Shown here piece by piece: positions 52,310 to 60,378 of a stretch of DNA of 64,000 nt. The position numbers and the translations under genes are program-made. Below the pieces are notes generated by a model, which was not told where the DNA came from, ran no database searches, and worked only from the letters and a program-made list of their open reading frames with translations. Source of the stretch: Parabacteroides johnsonii DSM 18315 (GTDB taxonomy: Bacteria > Bacteroidota > Bacteroidia > Bacteroidales > Tannerellaceae); assembly GCF_025151045.1 (NCBI RefSeq), contig NZ_CP102285.1, positions 1,488,001-1,552,000 on the forward strand. The letters are read 5' to 3'. Within the stretch, counting starts at the first letter, position 1. The number at the start of each line of letters is the position of its first letter.

Positions 52310-52939
52310 ATGACAATCGCTTATATACGTACATATTCAAATAAACAACAAACAGAGAGTCAGAAAAATGCAATCGAACAATTTGCAAAAGCAAAAAAAA
52401 TTGAGATTGACAAGTGGCTGAAAGATGCTAAAAATTCTCCCAAAGGGAAAAACCGGCTCGAAGACGTGATAAAGAATTTGCAGGAAGGCGATATTCTTAT
52501 CGTTGCCGATGTCACTCGGCTCAGCAGGAAACTGATGGAGATAATGCATTTGATTTTGTTGTGTATTGAAAAGAAAGTGACGCTTTATTGTATCAAGGAA
52601 GGCTATTCGTTTGAAGATGACGTGGACAGCAAGACGTTGGCATTCACATTCGGGCTTGTTTCCGAAATAGAAAGCAAACTTATTTCCGCCCGTACGAAAG
52701 AAGCACTGACTGCCAGTAAGAACAAAGGAACAAAGTTAGGACGTCCTTTGGGAAGTCCCAAAACCGAATTTCTCCTTTCCCAGAAAAATCAGATCGAAAG
52801 AGAACTGAAAGAAGAAAATGCGACATATGCCGAATTAGCCGATTATTATAAGGTCTCTTTAAGTGGTTTTAAGCGCTTCATCCGGGAAAATATACCGAAC
52901 CTGCCTTCAAGAAGGAAAAAGAAAAACGATACCGAATAA
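52310..52939 (+). CDS. Serine recombinase (DNA invertase/resolvase family)
   Basis: 209 residues. The N-terminal resolvase domain has IAYIRTYSNKQQTESQ with the likely catalytic Ser at residue 10, DVTRLSRKLMEIM near 68 and SEIESKLISARTKEAL near 118; the usual RVST is RTYS here, an unusual variant. A short linker GTKLGRPLGSP and HTH (YAELADYYKVSLSGFKRFI) complete it. It resembles the chromosomal invertases of Bacteroides that flip promoters. It is next to a tRNA and IS region. No flanking inverted repeat that would serve as its site could be identified. Confidence 0.88.
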   Translation: MTIAYIRTYSNKQQTESQKNAIEQFAKAKKIEIDKWLKDAKNSPKGKNRLEDVIKNLQEGDILIVADVTRLSRKLMEIMHLILLCIEKKVTLYCIKEGYSFEDDVDSKTLAFTFGLVSEIESKLISARTKEALTASKNKGTKLGRPLGSPKTEFLLSQKNQIERELKEENATYAELADYYKVSLSGFKRFIRENIPNLPSRRKKKNDTE

Positions 52940-52943
52940 ATAT

Positions 52944-52999
52944 AAAAAGAGCGGTGCGAACCCGAAATTTATAAATTTTCCGGAAGTACCGCTCTTTCT
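52944..52999. terminator. Bidirectional terminator between recombinase and DJ-1 gene
   Basis: AAAGAGCGGT (52946-52955) pairs with ACCGCTCTTT (52988-52997), with inner AAATTT/AAATTT pairing. It lies between the convergent recombinase and DJ-1/PfpI genes and has A and T tracts on both flanks. Confidence 0.85.
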
Positions 53000-53017
53000 A
53001 AATAGACAATCTGATTT

Positions 53018-53545
53018 TTATTTCAAGGCATCGAGTACCTGCGACATCATTGTCCAGATGCTATTTTCATCTTGGGCCGTATAGATATTTCCATCGATCT
53101 CAGATTTGTTGTCTGTTGCCTTTCCCCCTTGGATAGCTGGCTTTGCAAGCGGATGGACAGCCACCATCTTTCCATTGATGGCACCTGCCATATCGAACAG
53201 CATTGCTCCGGCACAATGACCGATCATAATTTTTTCCTTCTGTCCGAACGCTGCAATAACAGCCATCAGGTCCTGGTTGTACGATTCTCCTGCATGTTGA
53301 GCAAATTGAGGTATAGCATCTCCGCATGAGAATACCATCGCATCGAAGTCATCTTCATGCCCTTTCAAATTTGCAATGACATCATCTACGACCAAAGTAA
53401 TACCGGAGTTCGTACGAATCTCTTTCGAATTGCTGACAGCAAACACTTTATAAGAAATACCATTTTCAAAAAATGCCTCCAGATACTGAAACAATCCACA
53501 TCCGTTTACCGGATTCACTGCCAAAACTGCTACTTTCTTTGCCAT
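53018..53545 (-). CDS. DJ-1/PfpI-family protein (ElbB-like)
   Basis: 175 residues from ATG 53545; the longer frame to 53644 passes through the promoter region. Class I glutamine amidotransferase-like fold with nucleophile Cys in MIGHCAGAML near 110, as in ElbB/SCRP-27A glyoxalase-like proteins. The N-terminal MAKKVAVLAVNPVNGCGLFQYLEAFFENG fits that family. It may detoxify reactive carbonyls. It is divergent from an HxlR-type regulator, whose members respond to electrophiles and disulfide stress, so regulation by it is likely. Confidence 0.88.
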   Translation of the reverse strand: MAKKVAVLAVNPVNGCGLFQYLEAFFENGISYKVFAVSNSKEIRTNSGITLVVDDVIANLKGHEDDFDAMVFSCGDAIPQFAQHAGESYNQDLMAVIAAFGQKEKIMIGHCAGAMLFDMAGAINGKMVAVHPLAKPAIQGGKATDNKSEIDGNIYTAQDENSIWTMMSQVLDALK

Positions 53546-53592
53546 GATAATAATAATTTTAGTGATACAATAGTTCTTTTTAGTAAGTTTAT

Positions 53593-53613
53593 TACCTTTG
53601 TGCAGCAAAGATA
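53593..53613. promoter_or_regulatory. Back-to-back promoters of DJ-1 and hxlR-type genes
   Basis: Plus-strand TACCTTTG (53593-53600) and minus-strand TATCTTTG (53606-53613) are both -7 elements, five bases apart. The minus-strand one is 60 bases upstream of the DJ-1 start. Confidence 0.5.
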
Positions 53614-53659
53614 AGTAGTCTGATTCGGTAAAACAAGAACGCACCTATGAATAAGCTAC

Positions 53660-53673
53660 TTACACGAGTGTAA
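53660..53673. promoter_or_regulatory. Candidate HxlR operator
   Basis: TTACACGAGTGTAA is a perfect palindrome (TTACAC, GA, GTGTAA) in the divergent intergenic region, 39 bases before the HxlR-type gene. HxlR regulators bind short palindromes, so this is a natural candidate site. Confidence 0.5.
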
Positions 53674-53711
53674 CTATTGTTGAGACACAAGACACTACTA
53701 AAACAAAAAAA

Positions 53712-54068
53712 ATGAAAAATTTTCATCCGACAGGAAATTGTCCAATCCGGGACATCTTGTGCAGGCTCGGTGACAAATGGTCGATGCTTGTTATGATCAC
53801 GCTAAACACAAATGGAACGATGCGCTTCAGCGACATCCAAAAAACAATTTCTGACATTTCACAGCGTATGCTGACTGTCACGCTCAGGACATTGGAAACC
53901 GACGGGCTTGTTTCGAGAACAGTCTATGCCGAAGTCCCGCCCAGAGTTGAATACCAACTTACGGAAACCGGTCAAACACTGATGCCACATATAGAAAATC
54001 TTGTCGGTTGGGCATTGGAACATATGACGGTTATTTTCGAAAGCCGGGAAAAGGCAGGGCAATTATAA
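53712..54068 (+). CDS. HxlR-family transcriptional regulator
   Basis: 118-residue winged helix-turn-helix protein. Family signature: CPIRDILCRLGDKWSMLVMITL, MRFSDIQKTISDISQRMLTVTLRTLETDGLVSRTVYAEVPPRVEYQLTETG. Cys 10 and Cys 16 near the N-terminus are where HxlR/YodB-type sensors carry their redox cysteine (usually the first). It is divergent from the DJ-1/PfpI gene and probably controls it and itself through the palindrome at 53660-53673. rlmD follows 82 bases later with its own promoter. Confidence 0.92.
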   Translation: MKNFHPTGNCPIRDILCRLGDKWSMLVMITLNTNGTMRFSDIQKTISDISQRMLTVTLRTLETDGLVSRTVYAEVPPRVEYQLTETGQTLMPHIENLVGWALEHMTVIFESREKAGQL

Positions 54069-54083
54069 GGATAGTCAAAATCT

Positions 54084-54131
54084 TTTGCGCAAAGTATTTT
54101 ACGATGTATTTTATCTCTATCTTTGCGCAAA
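54084..54131. promoter_or_regulatory. rlmD promoter with two TTTGCGCAAA palindromes
   Basis: Identical 10-base palindromes TTTGCGCAAA at 54084-54093 and 54122-54131, 38 bases apart. The second overlaps the -7 element TATCTTTG (54118-54125). This is an operator-like layout; no regulator is known. Confidence 0.5.
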
Positions 54132-54150
54132 AATTAAAATATTAATCATC

Positions 54151-55569
54151 TTGGCAAGAAATAAGAAGCAGTTGCCTTTATTGGAAAAGGTAACAATAAC
54201 AGACGTAGCCGCAGAAGGAAAGGCTATCGCACGAGTGAACGACATGGTGATATTCGTACCTTTTGTCGCCCCCGGAGATGTCATCGACATACAGCTGACA
54301 CGTAAGAAACATAGTTATGCGGAGGGAAAAGCAGTATATTTTCATGAATATTCACCCCTGCGTGCTGTGCCATTCTGCGAACATTTCGGCGTGTGCGGTG
54401 GCTGTAAATGGCAGCATCTCCCCTATGAGGAGCAGATTCGTTACAAACATAAACAAGTAATCGACAACTTGACGCGCATCGGTAAGATCAAGATGGAAGA
54501 AGTTCTTCCGATCAAAGGGTCCAAACACACGACTTTCTATCGCAACAAGCTCGAATTCACGTTCTCCAACAAGAAGTGGCTGACGGAAGAAGAGGTGAAA
54601 ACCGGAGCCAAGTTCGATTGCATGAATGCAGTCGGTTTCCATATTCCGGGGATGTTCGACAAGGTCCTCGACATTCACAAATGTTGGTTGCAAAACGACA
54701 TATCGAACCGCATCCGTCTGGCGGTCAAAGAATATTGTCTGACACACGAAGGTTATCCGTTCTTTGACCTTCGCAATCAAGAAGGATTGGTGCGCACATT
54801 GATGATCCGCACAGCTTCGACAGGCGATCTGATGGTGGTATTAGTGTTCTTCTACGAAGATGTGGAACGCCGTGAAGCGCTTCTCTCTCATATCGCCGAG
54901 CAGTTCCCTGAGATCACTTCGCTGATGTATGTCATCAATGGAAAATGCAATGACACGATCACCGACCAGGATGTTCTTGTGTTCCGCGGAAAAGATCATA
55001 TCATCGAAGAGATGGAAGGGCTTCAGTTCAAAGTCGGTCCGAAATCATTCTACCAGACTAATAGTGGACAGGCTTACGAACTGTACAAAGTTGCCCGTGA
55101 GTTCGCCGGACTGACCGGAAATGAAATGGTTTACGACTTGTACACCGGAACCGGCACAATCGCCAATTTCGTCTCCCGCCAGGCAAAGAAAGTGATCGGC
55201 ATCGAATATGTACCCGAAGCAATCGAAGATGCCAAAGTCAACTCTGCACTAAACAAGATCGAAAATACATTGTTCTACGCCGGTGACATGAAGGACATTC
55301 TAACACAGGATTTCATCAACCAACACGGCCGCCCGGATGTTATTATCACAGATCCACCTCGTGCCGGTATGCATGACGATGTGATCAACACGATCCTCTT
55401 TGCCGAGCCGGAACGTATCGTTTATGTAAGCTGTAATCCGGCAACACAGGCACGCGATCTGAGCTTGCTCTCTGTGAAATATGCCGTCAAGAAGGTGCAG
55501 CCGGTAGACATGTTCCCGCATACGCATCACGTGGAGAATGTTGTTCTTTTGGAAAAATTAAAGAATTAA
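54151..55569 (+). CDS. rlmD: 23S rRNA (uracil-C5)-methyltransferase, RlmD/TrmA family
   Basis: 472 residues. It methylates uridine in 23S rRNA (U1939-type) with SAM. I start it at TTG 54151, giving MARNKKQLPLLEKVTITDVA; a start at 54085 would lie upstream of the promoter. Order: TRAM domain, cysteine cluster CEHFGVCGGCKWQHL (near 75), central region, then the methyltransferase with YDLYTGTGTIANF, DPPRAGMHDD and catalytic Cys in YVSCNPATQARDL. The MltF-like gene follows 7 bases after its stop. The subfamily (RlmD or RlmC/CD) cannot be decided without alignment. Confidence 0.9.
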   Translation: MARNKKQLPLLEKVTITDVAAEGKAIARVNDMVIFVPFVAPGDVIDIQLTRKKHSYAEGKAVYFHEYSPLRAVPFCEHFGVCGGCKWQHLPYEEQIRYKHKQVIDNLTRIGKIKMEEVLPIKGSKHTTFYRNKLEFTFSNKKWLTEEEVKTGAKFDCMNAVGFHIPGMFDKVLDIHKCWLQNDISNRIRLAVKEYCLTHEGYPFFDLRNQEGLVRTLMIRTASTGDLMVVLVFFYEDVERREALLSHIAEQFPEITSLMYVINGKCNDTITDQDVLVFRGKDHIIEEMEGLQFKVGPKSFYQTNSGQAYELYKVAREFAGLTGNEMVYDLYTGTGTIANFVSRQAKKVIGIEYVPEAIEDAKVNSALNKIENTLFYAGDMKDILTQDFINQHGRPDVIITDPPRAGMHDDVINTILFAEPERIVYVSCNPATQARDLSLLSVKYAVKKVQPVDMFPHTHHVENVVLLEKLKN

Positions 55570-55576
55570 ATAGCTA

Positions 55577-56974
55577 ATGAAAAAGGTCATCCTCTTGTTT
55601 TTTGTGACGTTGTTGTTGTCCGGCTGCAATCGTACGAGGCAGGAACAAGGACAGGAGGATGACGATGTGACAATCGACCTGCCACAACTGAAAGCACAAG
55701 GCGAAATAACCGCTGTCACGCTATACAGCTCGACTTCCTATTTTCAGTATAAAATGCAACCGATGGGGTATGAATACGAACTGATCAAGGATTTCGCCCG
55801 CTCGGAAGGACTGAAACTGAATATCAAGGTCGCAGAAAGCCCAACGAAGTTGATCGAGATGCTGGAAGCAGGCGAAGCAGATGTAGTCGCCTACCCGATC
55901 CAGATCAGCAACCGTTTGAAAGATAAGCTGATCTATTGCGGACAGGAGGAACAAGACTGCCAAGTATTGATCCAGCGGGCCAACAAGGGCGACAAAATAA
56001 TCACCGACGTGACGGAACTGCTCGGAAAAGACGTTTATGTAAAACCAGGGACCAAATACTTCGAACGGCTGAAAAACCTCGATGTCGAACTGGGTGGCGG
56101 TATCCGGATTCATGAAGCGGATGCCGACACGGTAACGACAGAGGACCTGATCGGCATGGTCTCGCAAGGAGAAATCCCTTACACCGTAAGCGACGAGAAT
56201 ATAGCTCGCCTGAACAAAACTTATTTCTGGAACCTGAACGTTTCTCTGAAGATCAGTTTTATGCAACGTTCCTCATGGGTCGTACGCAAAAGCAGTCCTG
56301 AACTGGCTAAGGCGATCGATGCCTGGGCATCCGACAAGGCGGGAACGCATGTCTACAAGGCTTTGACGAAACGTTATTTCGAATTGAGCAAACAACCCAT
56401 CACCGCCGAACTGCCGGAAGTCAGGAACGGCCATGTTTCACCTTACGATGAACTCTTCCGCAAACATGCCAAAAATATCGGATGGGATTGGCAGTTGCTT
56501 GCCTCGATCGGTTATCAGGAGTCCCGCTTCAATCCAAACGTAGTCTCATGGGCCGGAGCAGAAGGGCTGATGGGGATCATGCCGAATACAGCTAAGGCTT
56601 TGGGTGTGACGCCTCATGAACTGAAAGACCCCGACACTGGTATCCGTACAGGTGTGGATTGCCTGCGCCGCTTCCGCCAGGGATTTGGGAAAGTGACCGA
56701 TCCGGTCGAAAAGATCAAGTTCACACTGGCAGCCTACAATGCTGGGATCGGGCATATTTACGACGCGCAACGGCTGGCTGAGAAATATGGCAAAAATCCA
56801 TATGTTTGGGATGACAATGTGGCCGAATATATCCGGCTGAAAAACGATCCGGAATACTACAACGATCCGGTTTGTAAACACGGTTACCTGCGTGGTTCGG
56901 AAACTTTCAACTATGTTCGCGAAGTGATGGAGCGTTACAACTACTACTTGACAAAAACAGGTCAAAAAGGTTAA
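55577..56974 (+). CDS. mltF: MltF-like membrane-bound lytic murein transglycosylase
   Basis: 465 residues. A lipoprotein signal (LLFFVTLLLSGCNR) is followed by a solute-binding-protein-like module (about 40-270; AVTLYSSTSYFQYKMQPMGYEYELIKDFA) and a C-terminal SLT domain (about 290-460) with catalytic Glu in ASIGYQESRFNP, then GAEGLMGIMPNTAKALG and AAYNAGIGH. It cleaves peptidoglycan between MurNAc and GlcNAc. It is probably co-transcribed with rlmD. Its stop overlaps that of the convergent HATPase gene. Confidence 0.94.
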   Translation: MKKVILLFFVTLLLSGCNRTRQEQGQEDDDVTIDLPQLKAQGEITAVTLYSSTSYFQYKMQPMGYEYELIKDFARSEGLKLNIKVAESPTKLIEMLEAGEADVVAYPIQISNRLKDKLIYCGQEEQDCQVLIQRANKGDKIITDVTELLGKDVYVKPGTKYFERLKNLDVELGGGIRIHEADADTVTTEDLIGMVSQGEIPYTVSDENIARLNKTYFWNLNVSLKISFMQRSSWVVRKSSPELAKAIDAWASDKAGTHVYKALTKRYFELSKQPITAELPEVRNGHVSPYDELFRKHAKNIGWDWQLLASIGYQESRFNPNVVSWAGAEGLMGIMPNTAKALGVTPHELKDPDTGIRTGVDCLRRFRQGFGKVTDPVEKIKFTLAAYNAGIGHIYDAQRLAEKYGKNPYVWDDNVAEYIRLKNDPEYYNDPVCKHGYLRGSETFNYVREVMERYNYYLTKTGQKG

Positions 56975-57498
56975 GGTCTGATATTCTCTTTGATCATCTC
57001 TTTTACCAACAGCATCACTTTCGGATAACTAAGCGGGATGCCATCCAAAATCTCTTTTATCTCACTCGTACTAATAGAGAATACGGTTTTTACTGCCTGA
57101 TATTCAAAACATATATTAATATCTGGATTGCCGGTGATCAGCATGGCAACCGTTCCCGGAAGATCACCCCAAGGCGGGCAGTCGATATGGTTGGAACAGA
57201 AAGAGGCTGTCACCACCGTTCCCTTTCCCGGCTGGGATGTTATGGACACAGCTCCGCCGGTCTGCTCTGCATTCTGGATCAGGAAGGGGATGCCAAGTCC
57301 AACTTTACGGGTCGTGCGGGTGGTGTAGAACGGATTTGTGACACGGGCAATAGTCCCGGCATCCATTCCCAAACCGTTGTCCGCAATACGGATCGTGATT
57401 CTGAGATCCCGTTCTTCTATGAACAAACCTATTTCCGAAGCTTTTGCCCGGATGCTGTTTGTCATGACATCGGTGATATGGAAAGATAGATTATTCAT
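56971..57498 (-). CDS. HATPase-domain protein of the sensory hydrogenase cluster
   Basis: 175 residues. The GHKL ATPase fold is visible: HITDVMTNSIRAKA (N box) near residue 7, IADNGLGMDAGT (G1) near 38, TTRTTRKVGLGIPFL (G2) near 58 and GKGTVVTASF. There is no HisKA domain, so it is not a complete histidine kinase. The C-terminal half is of unknown fold. Last gene of a six-gene cluster, overlapping the PHP gene by four bases. Possibly a partner of the RsbW-like protein in a kinase switch, but the target is unknown. Confidence 0.82.
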   Translation of the reverse strand: MNNLSFHITDVMTNSIRAKASEIGLFIEERDLRITIRIADNGLGMDAGTIARVTNPFYTTRTTRKVGLGIPFLIQNAEQTGGAVSITSQPGKGTVVTASFCSNHIDCPPWGDLPGTVAMLITGNPDINICFEYQAVKTVFSISTSEIKEILDGIPLSYPKVMLLVKEMIKENIRP

Positions 57499-58235
57499 GC
57501 CGTTACAATCATATGACCGTTTTCCTTCCGGAAAGCCATCGCCAAATGCTGGAAATCGAGTGCATCGGCTTTCAACAAGGAATATTTAGTACCGATCTGT
57601 CCGGGATAATGAGCATCGGAAGCACGGTAGACCGTATACTGTTTCAAATAATCATGTGCTGCCATCAGCTTCTCAAAACGGACAGCGTCATTGAACTCGA
57701 TTGCATCCAAAGGTAGGGAAGGGTCGATGAATCCTAACTGGCTGATCAGGCTGAACGAAGGGCGTTCGACATGCGCCGCAATAAATAACCCACCCGATTG
57801 TCTGACGACAGCAGCGATTTGGCCGACACTCCTGTCAAGAGCGGAAATCAGCAGATAAGGAACCTCCCCCACGATCTCGTTCCGGCCGTTCACCCAGACC
57901 TGGTCACCAAAACGTTCGGGGTCGTTCGGGACAGTCGGCAGATGCTCTTCCAGATATTTCTGAAAAGCGGCACGAGCCTGGTCATCAGAAAAAAGGGCAA
58001 CACAGTGCGCCTCTTCGCGTGTCGTCACCTCTGCACCGGCAAAGACCACCAGTCCGTACTCTTCGCCTAAAGCCTGGATTTCGGGACATTGCAACGTGCT
58101 GTTATGATCCGTGACGGCAATCGCATCCAGTCCCTGTTCAAGGGCTGTTTCCACAATCTGCCGCGGACTCATCTCCAAGCTTCCGCAAGGCGAAAGACAA
58201 GTGTGCAGGTGCAAGTCTACCCGGAACTCTTTCAT
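57495..58235 (-). CDS. PHP-domain phosphoesterase
   Basis: 246 residues. N-terminal metal site DLHLHTCLSPCGSLEM (near 7) and TDHNS (near 43), then later His/Asp motifs including ASDAHYPG (near 203), typical of PHP phosphoesterases (YciV/RnaseAM-like or histidinol-phosphatase-like). The reaction here is unknown; the context is a sensory hydrogenase cluster, where PHP proteins recur in Clostridia. It overlaps the DRTGG gene by four bases and the HATPase gene by four bases. Confidence 0.88.
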   Translation of the reverse strand: MKEFRVDLHLHTCLSPCGSLEMSPRQIVETALEQGLDAIAVTDHNSTLQCPEIQALGEEYGLVVFAGAEVTTREEAHCVALFSDDQARAAFQKYLEEHLPTVPNDPERFGDQVWVNGRNEIVGEVPYLLISALDRSVGQIAAVVRQSGGLFIAAHVERPSFSLISQLGFIDPSLPLDAIEFNDAVRFEKLMAAHDYLKQYTVYRASDAHYPGQIGTKYSLLKADALDFQHLAMAFRKENGHMIVTA

Positions 58236-58570
58236 GCCTGTTGCAAAAGGTGATATATTTTTCCCGTTGCCTCGAATGCGGAAAGCTGCGTTCCGAGCAA
58301 AGGCACGTTTTCTTCTTTTCCTTTATCAAGCGTCTCCTCGTCCGGCGAAGCCCCGTTAACGATCAGGACGGCGGCTGCATCTTTCAGGGTGGCGACAGCT
58401 AAAATATTCTGGTGCGTCTGCATCGTAATCCACAACATCCCTTCGTCAATATGTCCCATTACATCACTCAACAGGTCGCTGGTATAACCGCCGGAAATCT
58501 CCGCGTCCAACCCTGCCTCCCCGCAAAAAACGGTTAAGTTCAATTCTTTTACCAAATCACTGACCTTCAT
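58232..58570 (-). CDS. DRTGG-domain protein, copy 1
   Basis: 112 residues in DRTGG-like form: VSDLVKELNLTVFCGEAGLDAEISGGYTSDLLSDVMG near the start, then LAVATLKDAAAVLIVNGASPDEETL. DRTGG domains occur next to CBS domains and may bind nucleotides or regulate partners. It starts 14 bases inside the hydrogenase-like gene. A second DRTGG protein (60379-60723) is at the other end of the cluster, sharing the SDLLSDV/SDLMSDV core. Confidence 0.83.
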   Translation of the reverse strand: MKVSDLVKELNLTVFCGEAGLDAEISGGYTSDLLSDVMGHIDEGMLWITMQTHQNILAVATLKDAAAVLIVNGASPDEETLDKGKEENVPLLGTQLSAFEATGKIYHLLQQA

Positions 58571-59933
58571 ATTTAGCTCCTTTCTTATAACAATCTTTAT
58601 TCAACCGGTCTTTTCCCCACGTCTTCTCGATCAGGCGGAAAGCATGCTCCTTATCCAATTTCCCATGTTTTTCCATATTACGCTGCATAAAAACACAATC
58701 GCTGAACTGCGCTTCATGGCGGACGATATCTTCTGCCAACGTCTGGCAATTGGGCGAACCGCAGGCCCCGCAGTCGATACCGGGCAAGTGACACATCAAC
58801 TTGCGCACCTGCTCCATCTTTTTCAGGACTTCTTCGATACTTCCTTCGTATCGCAGCTTCGGGTTGGGCTGAAGCGGACGAATGGTGATGTGCTGCTTCA
58901 GATAGGACAACGCTTCCAAGCGGTCGGAATAGATCAGCGGAGCCTTATCACGCTTCATCGAACGCTTCATTACCCGCTCGGCAGTAAGGAAACGGTTAGC
59001 AACAGCCAGCACACCGCCCGCGCAGCTCCGGTCACAGGCACGCAGTTCCAGGAAATCCACATTGCGGACTTCGGTTGTCGATTCCATCCGTTCCAAAAAC
59101 TCAATGACATTGTGTATCTCATCGATCGCCAGGCAACGGCCGGAAAAATGCTTGGCTTCTCCTCCGGTCTGGCTCCAACGCATCTCCTTTTTGGTTAGGG
59201 ACGGTGGGAGAATACATTTGGGTTTATAATCCTTCGGACGGTTTTTCAGGATATAGTATACCTTATTATATAATGTATCCATATTGATCACGCCCTTGAT
59301 CGTAGACGAATAGCCTTCCGCACCTTTCAAGGCCGCGATTTTGGCTGCACAAGGCGTCACATAAAAGATACCGATTTCTTCGAACGAGAAACCGTCTTCT
59401 TCCAGCATTTTATGATAATAGGTAGCTGTTGCATTAACCGGCGATTTCACCAATAGGATATTATCGACCAAAGCCGGAAAGCGCACCTGTATCAGCCGGA
59501 CGATAGCCGGACAGAACGAACTAATAACAGGCTTTTCCTCCGCTTGTTCCATCTGTCGCAGCATCTCGCGGTGGATCATATCTGCCGTAAACTCGACCTG
59601 AAACACATGGGTGAACCCCAGTTCGTATAGTGCACTGAAAATCTCCTCCTCCGTCGTGTATTTGGAAAACTGCCCGATAAAGACCGTCGGAACCAGCACG
59701 ACACGCGCCTTATAGTCGAAGATTTTCTGGAAGTCGTCCTGCTCCACATAGATAGCTTCCGCCGGGCAGGCTTTCAGACATTCGCCACAGTCCACACACC
59801 AACCTTTGCGGATGGAAGCTTTCCCTTCGCGAATGCGGATCGCACCGGTCGGGCACTTTGTCATACAATGGGTACAGCCGACACAACGGTCATTATCTAT
59901 TTTCAATGCGTGGTAAAACTTCGTTTCTTCCAT
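58557..59933 (-). CDS. Sensory-type [FeFe]-hydrogenase-like protein (HydS-like)
   Basis: 458 residues. Two ferredoxin clusters at the N-terminus (CVGCTHCMTKCPTGAI and CVDCGECLKACPAEAI), the H-cluster domain, then a C-terminal [4Fe-4S] Fes-type motif (CGACGSPNCQTLAED near 395). The three H-cluster signatures are changed: SSFCPAI instead of TSCCPxW, TPCAAK instead of MPCxxK, and RACDRSC instead of ACPGGC. All four cluster-ligand Cys and the Lys of PCxxK remain, but the proton-relay Cys (C299 in clostridial CpI) is Phe. Such proteins (HydS, in Ruminococcus albus) are thought to sense hydrogen rather than turn it over. Confidence 0.88.
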   Translation of the reverse strand: MEETKFYHALKIDNDRCVGCTHCMTKCPTGAIRIREGKASIRKGWCVDCGECLKACPAEAIYVEQDDFQKIFDYKARVVLVPTVFIGQFSKYTTEEEIFSALYELGFTHVFQVEFTADMIHREMLRQMEQAEEKPVISSFCPAIVRLIQVRFPALVDNILLVKSPVNATATYYHKMLEEDGFSFEEIGIFYVTPCAAKIAALKGAEGYSSTIKGVINMDTLYNKVYYILKNRPKDYKPKCILPPSLTKKEMRWSQTGGEAKHFSGRCLAIDEIHNVIEFLERMESTTEVRNVDFLELRACDRSCAGGVLAVANRFLTAERVMKRSMKRDKAPLIYSDRLEALSYLKQHITIRPLQPNPKLRYEGSIEEVLKKMEQVRKLMCHLPGIDCGACGSPNCQTLAEDIVRHEAQFSDCVFMQRNMEKHGKLDKEHAFRLIEKTWGKDRLNKDCYKKGAKYEGQ

Positions 59934-59935
59934 GG

Positions 59936-60361
59936 CTATCTGGCATTTGCGGAGAAATAGGTCAGCATACGAACGGTCGTACCTTCTCCCACTTTGCTCT
60001 CGATCATTAATTCATCTACATTCTTCTTCATATTGGGTAGTCCCATACCTGCACCGAAGCCCATCTCACGAACGGCAGCCGAAGCAGTGGAAAATCCTTC
60101 CTGCATCGCCTGGTCGATATCGGGAATACCGGGGCCTTCGTCTTGCAGAAGAAGGCTGATCCTGTCGACTTCGATATCGGCCAACACCGTCCCACGCCAG
60201 GCATGGGCAACAACATTGACCTCGGCTTCATAAAGGGCGACAACCACCCGCTTGATGATGCGCGGATCGATGGATAGTTGTTTCAACACCTTCTTTATCT
60301 GGCTCGAAGCAGAGCCGGCTTTTGAGAAGTTGCCTCCTTCCAGTTCAAATCTGAATTGCAT
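59936..60361 (-). CDS. RsbW-like anti-sigma/serine kinase ATPase
   Basis: 141 residues from ATG 60361, supported by an AGGAGGTGA ribosome-binding site and better than the earlier frame to 60406. GHKL fold with VVVALYEAEVNVVAHAW (N box), DEGPGIPDIDQAM (G1) and MGFGAGMGLPNMKKNVDEL (G2), as in RsbW/SpoIIAB and the RsbT kinase. In sensory hydrogenase clusters it may phosphorylate or sequester a partner. It lies two bases before the hydrogenase-like gene. A cognate sigma factor is not encoded here. Confidence 0.86.
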   Translation of the reverse strand: MQFRFELEGGNFSKAGSASSQIKKVLKQLSIDPRIIKRVVVALYEAEVNVVAHAWRGTVLADIEVDRISLLLQDEGPGIPDIDQAMQEGFSTASAAVREMGFGAGMGLPNMKKNVDELMIESKVGEGTTVRMLTYFSANAR

Positions 60362-60378
60362 ATCTTCACCTCCTTTAC

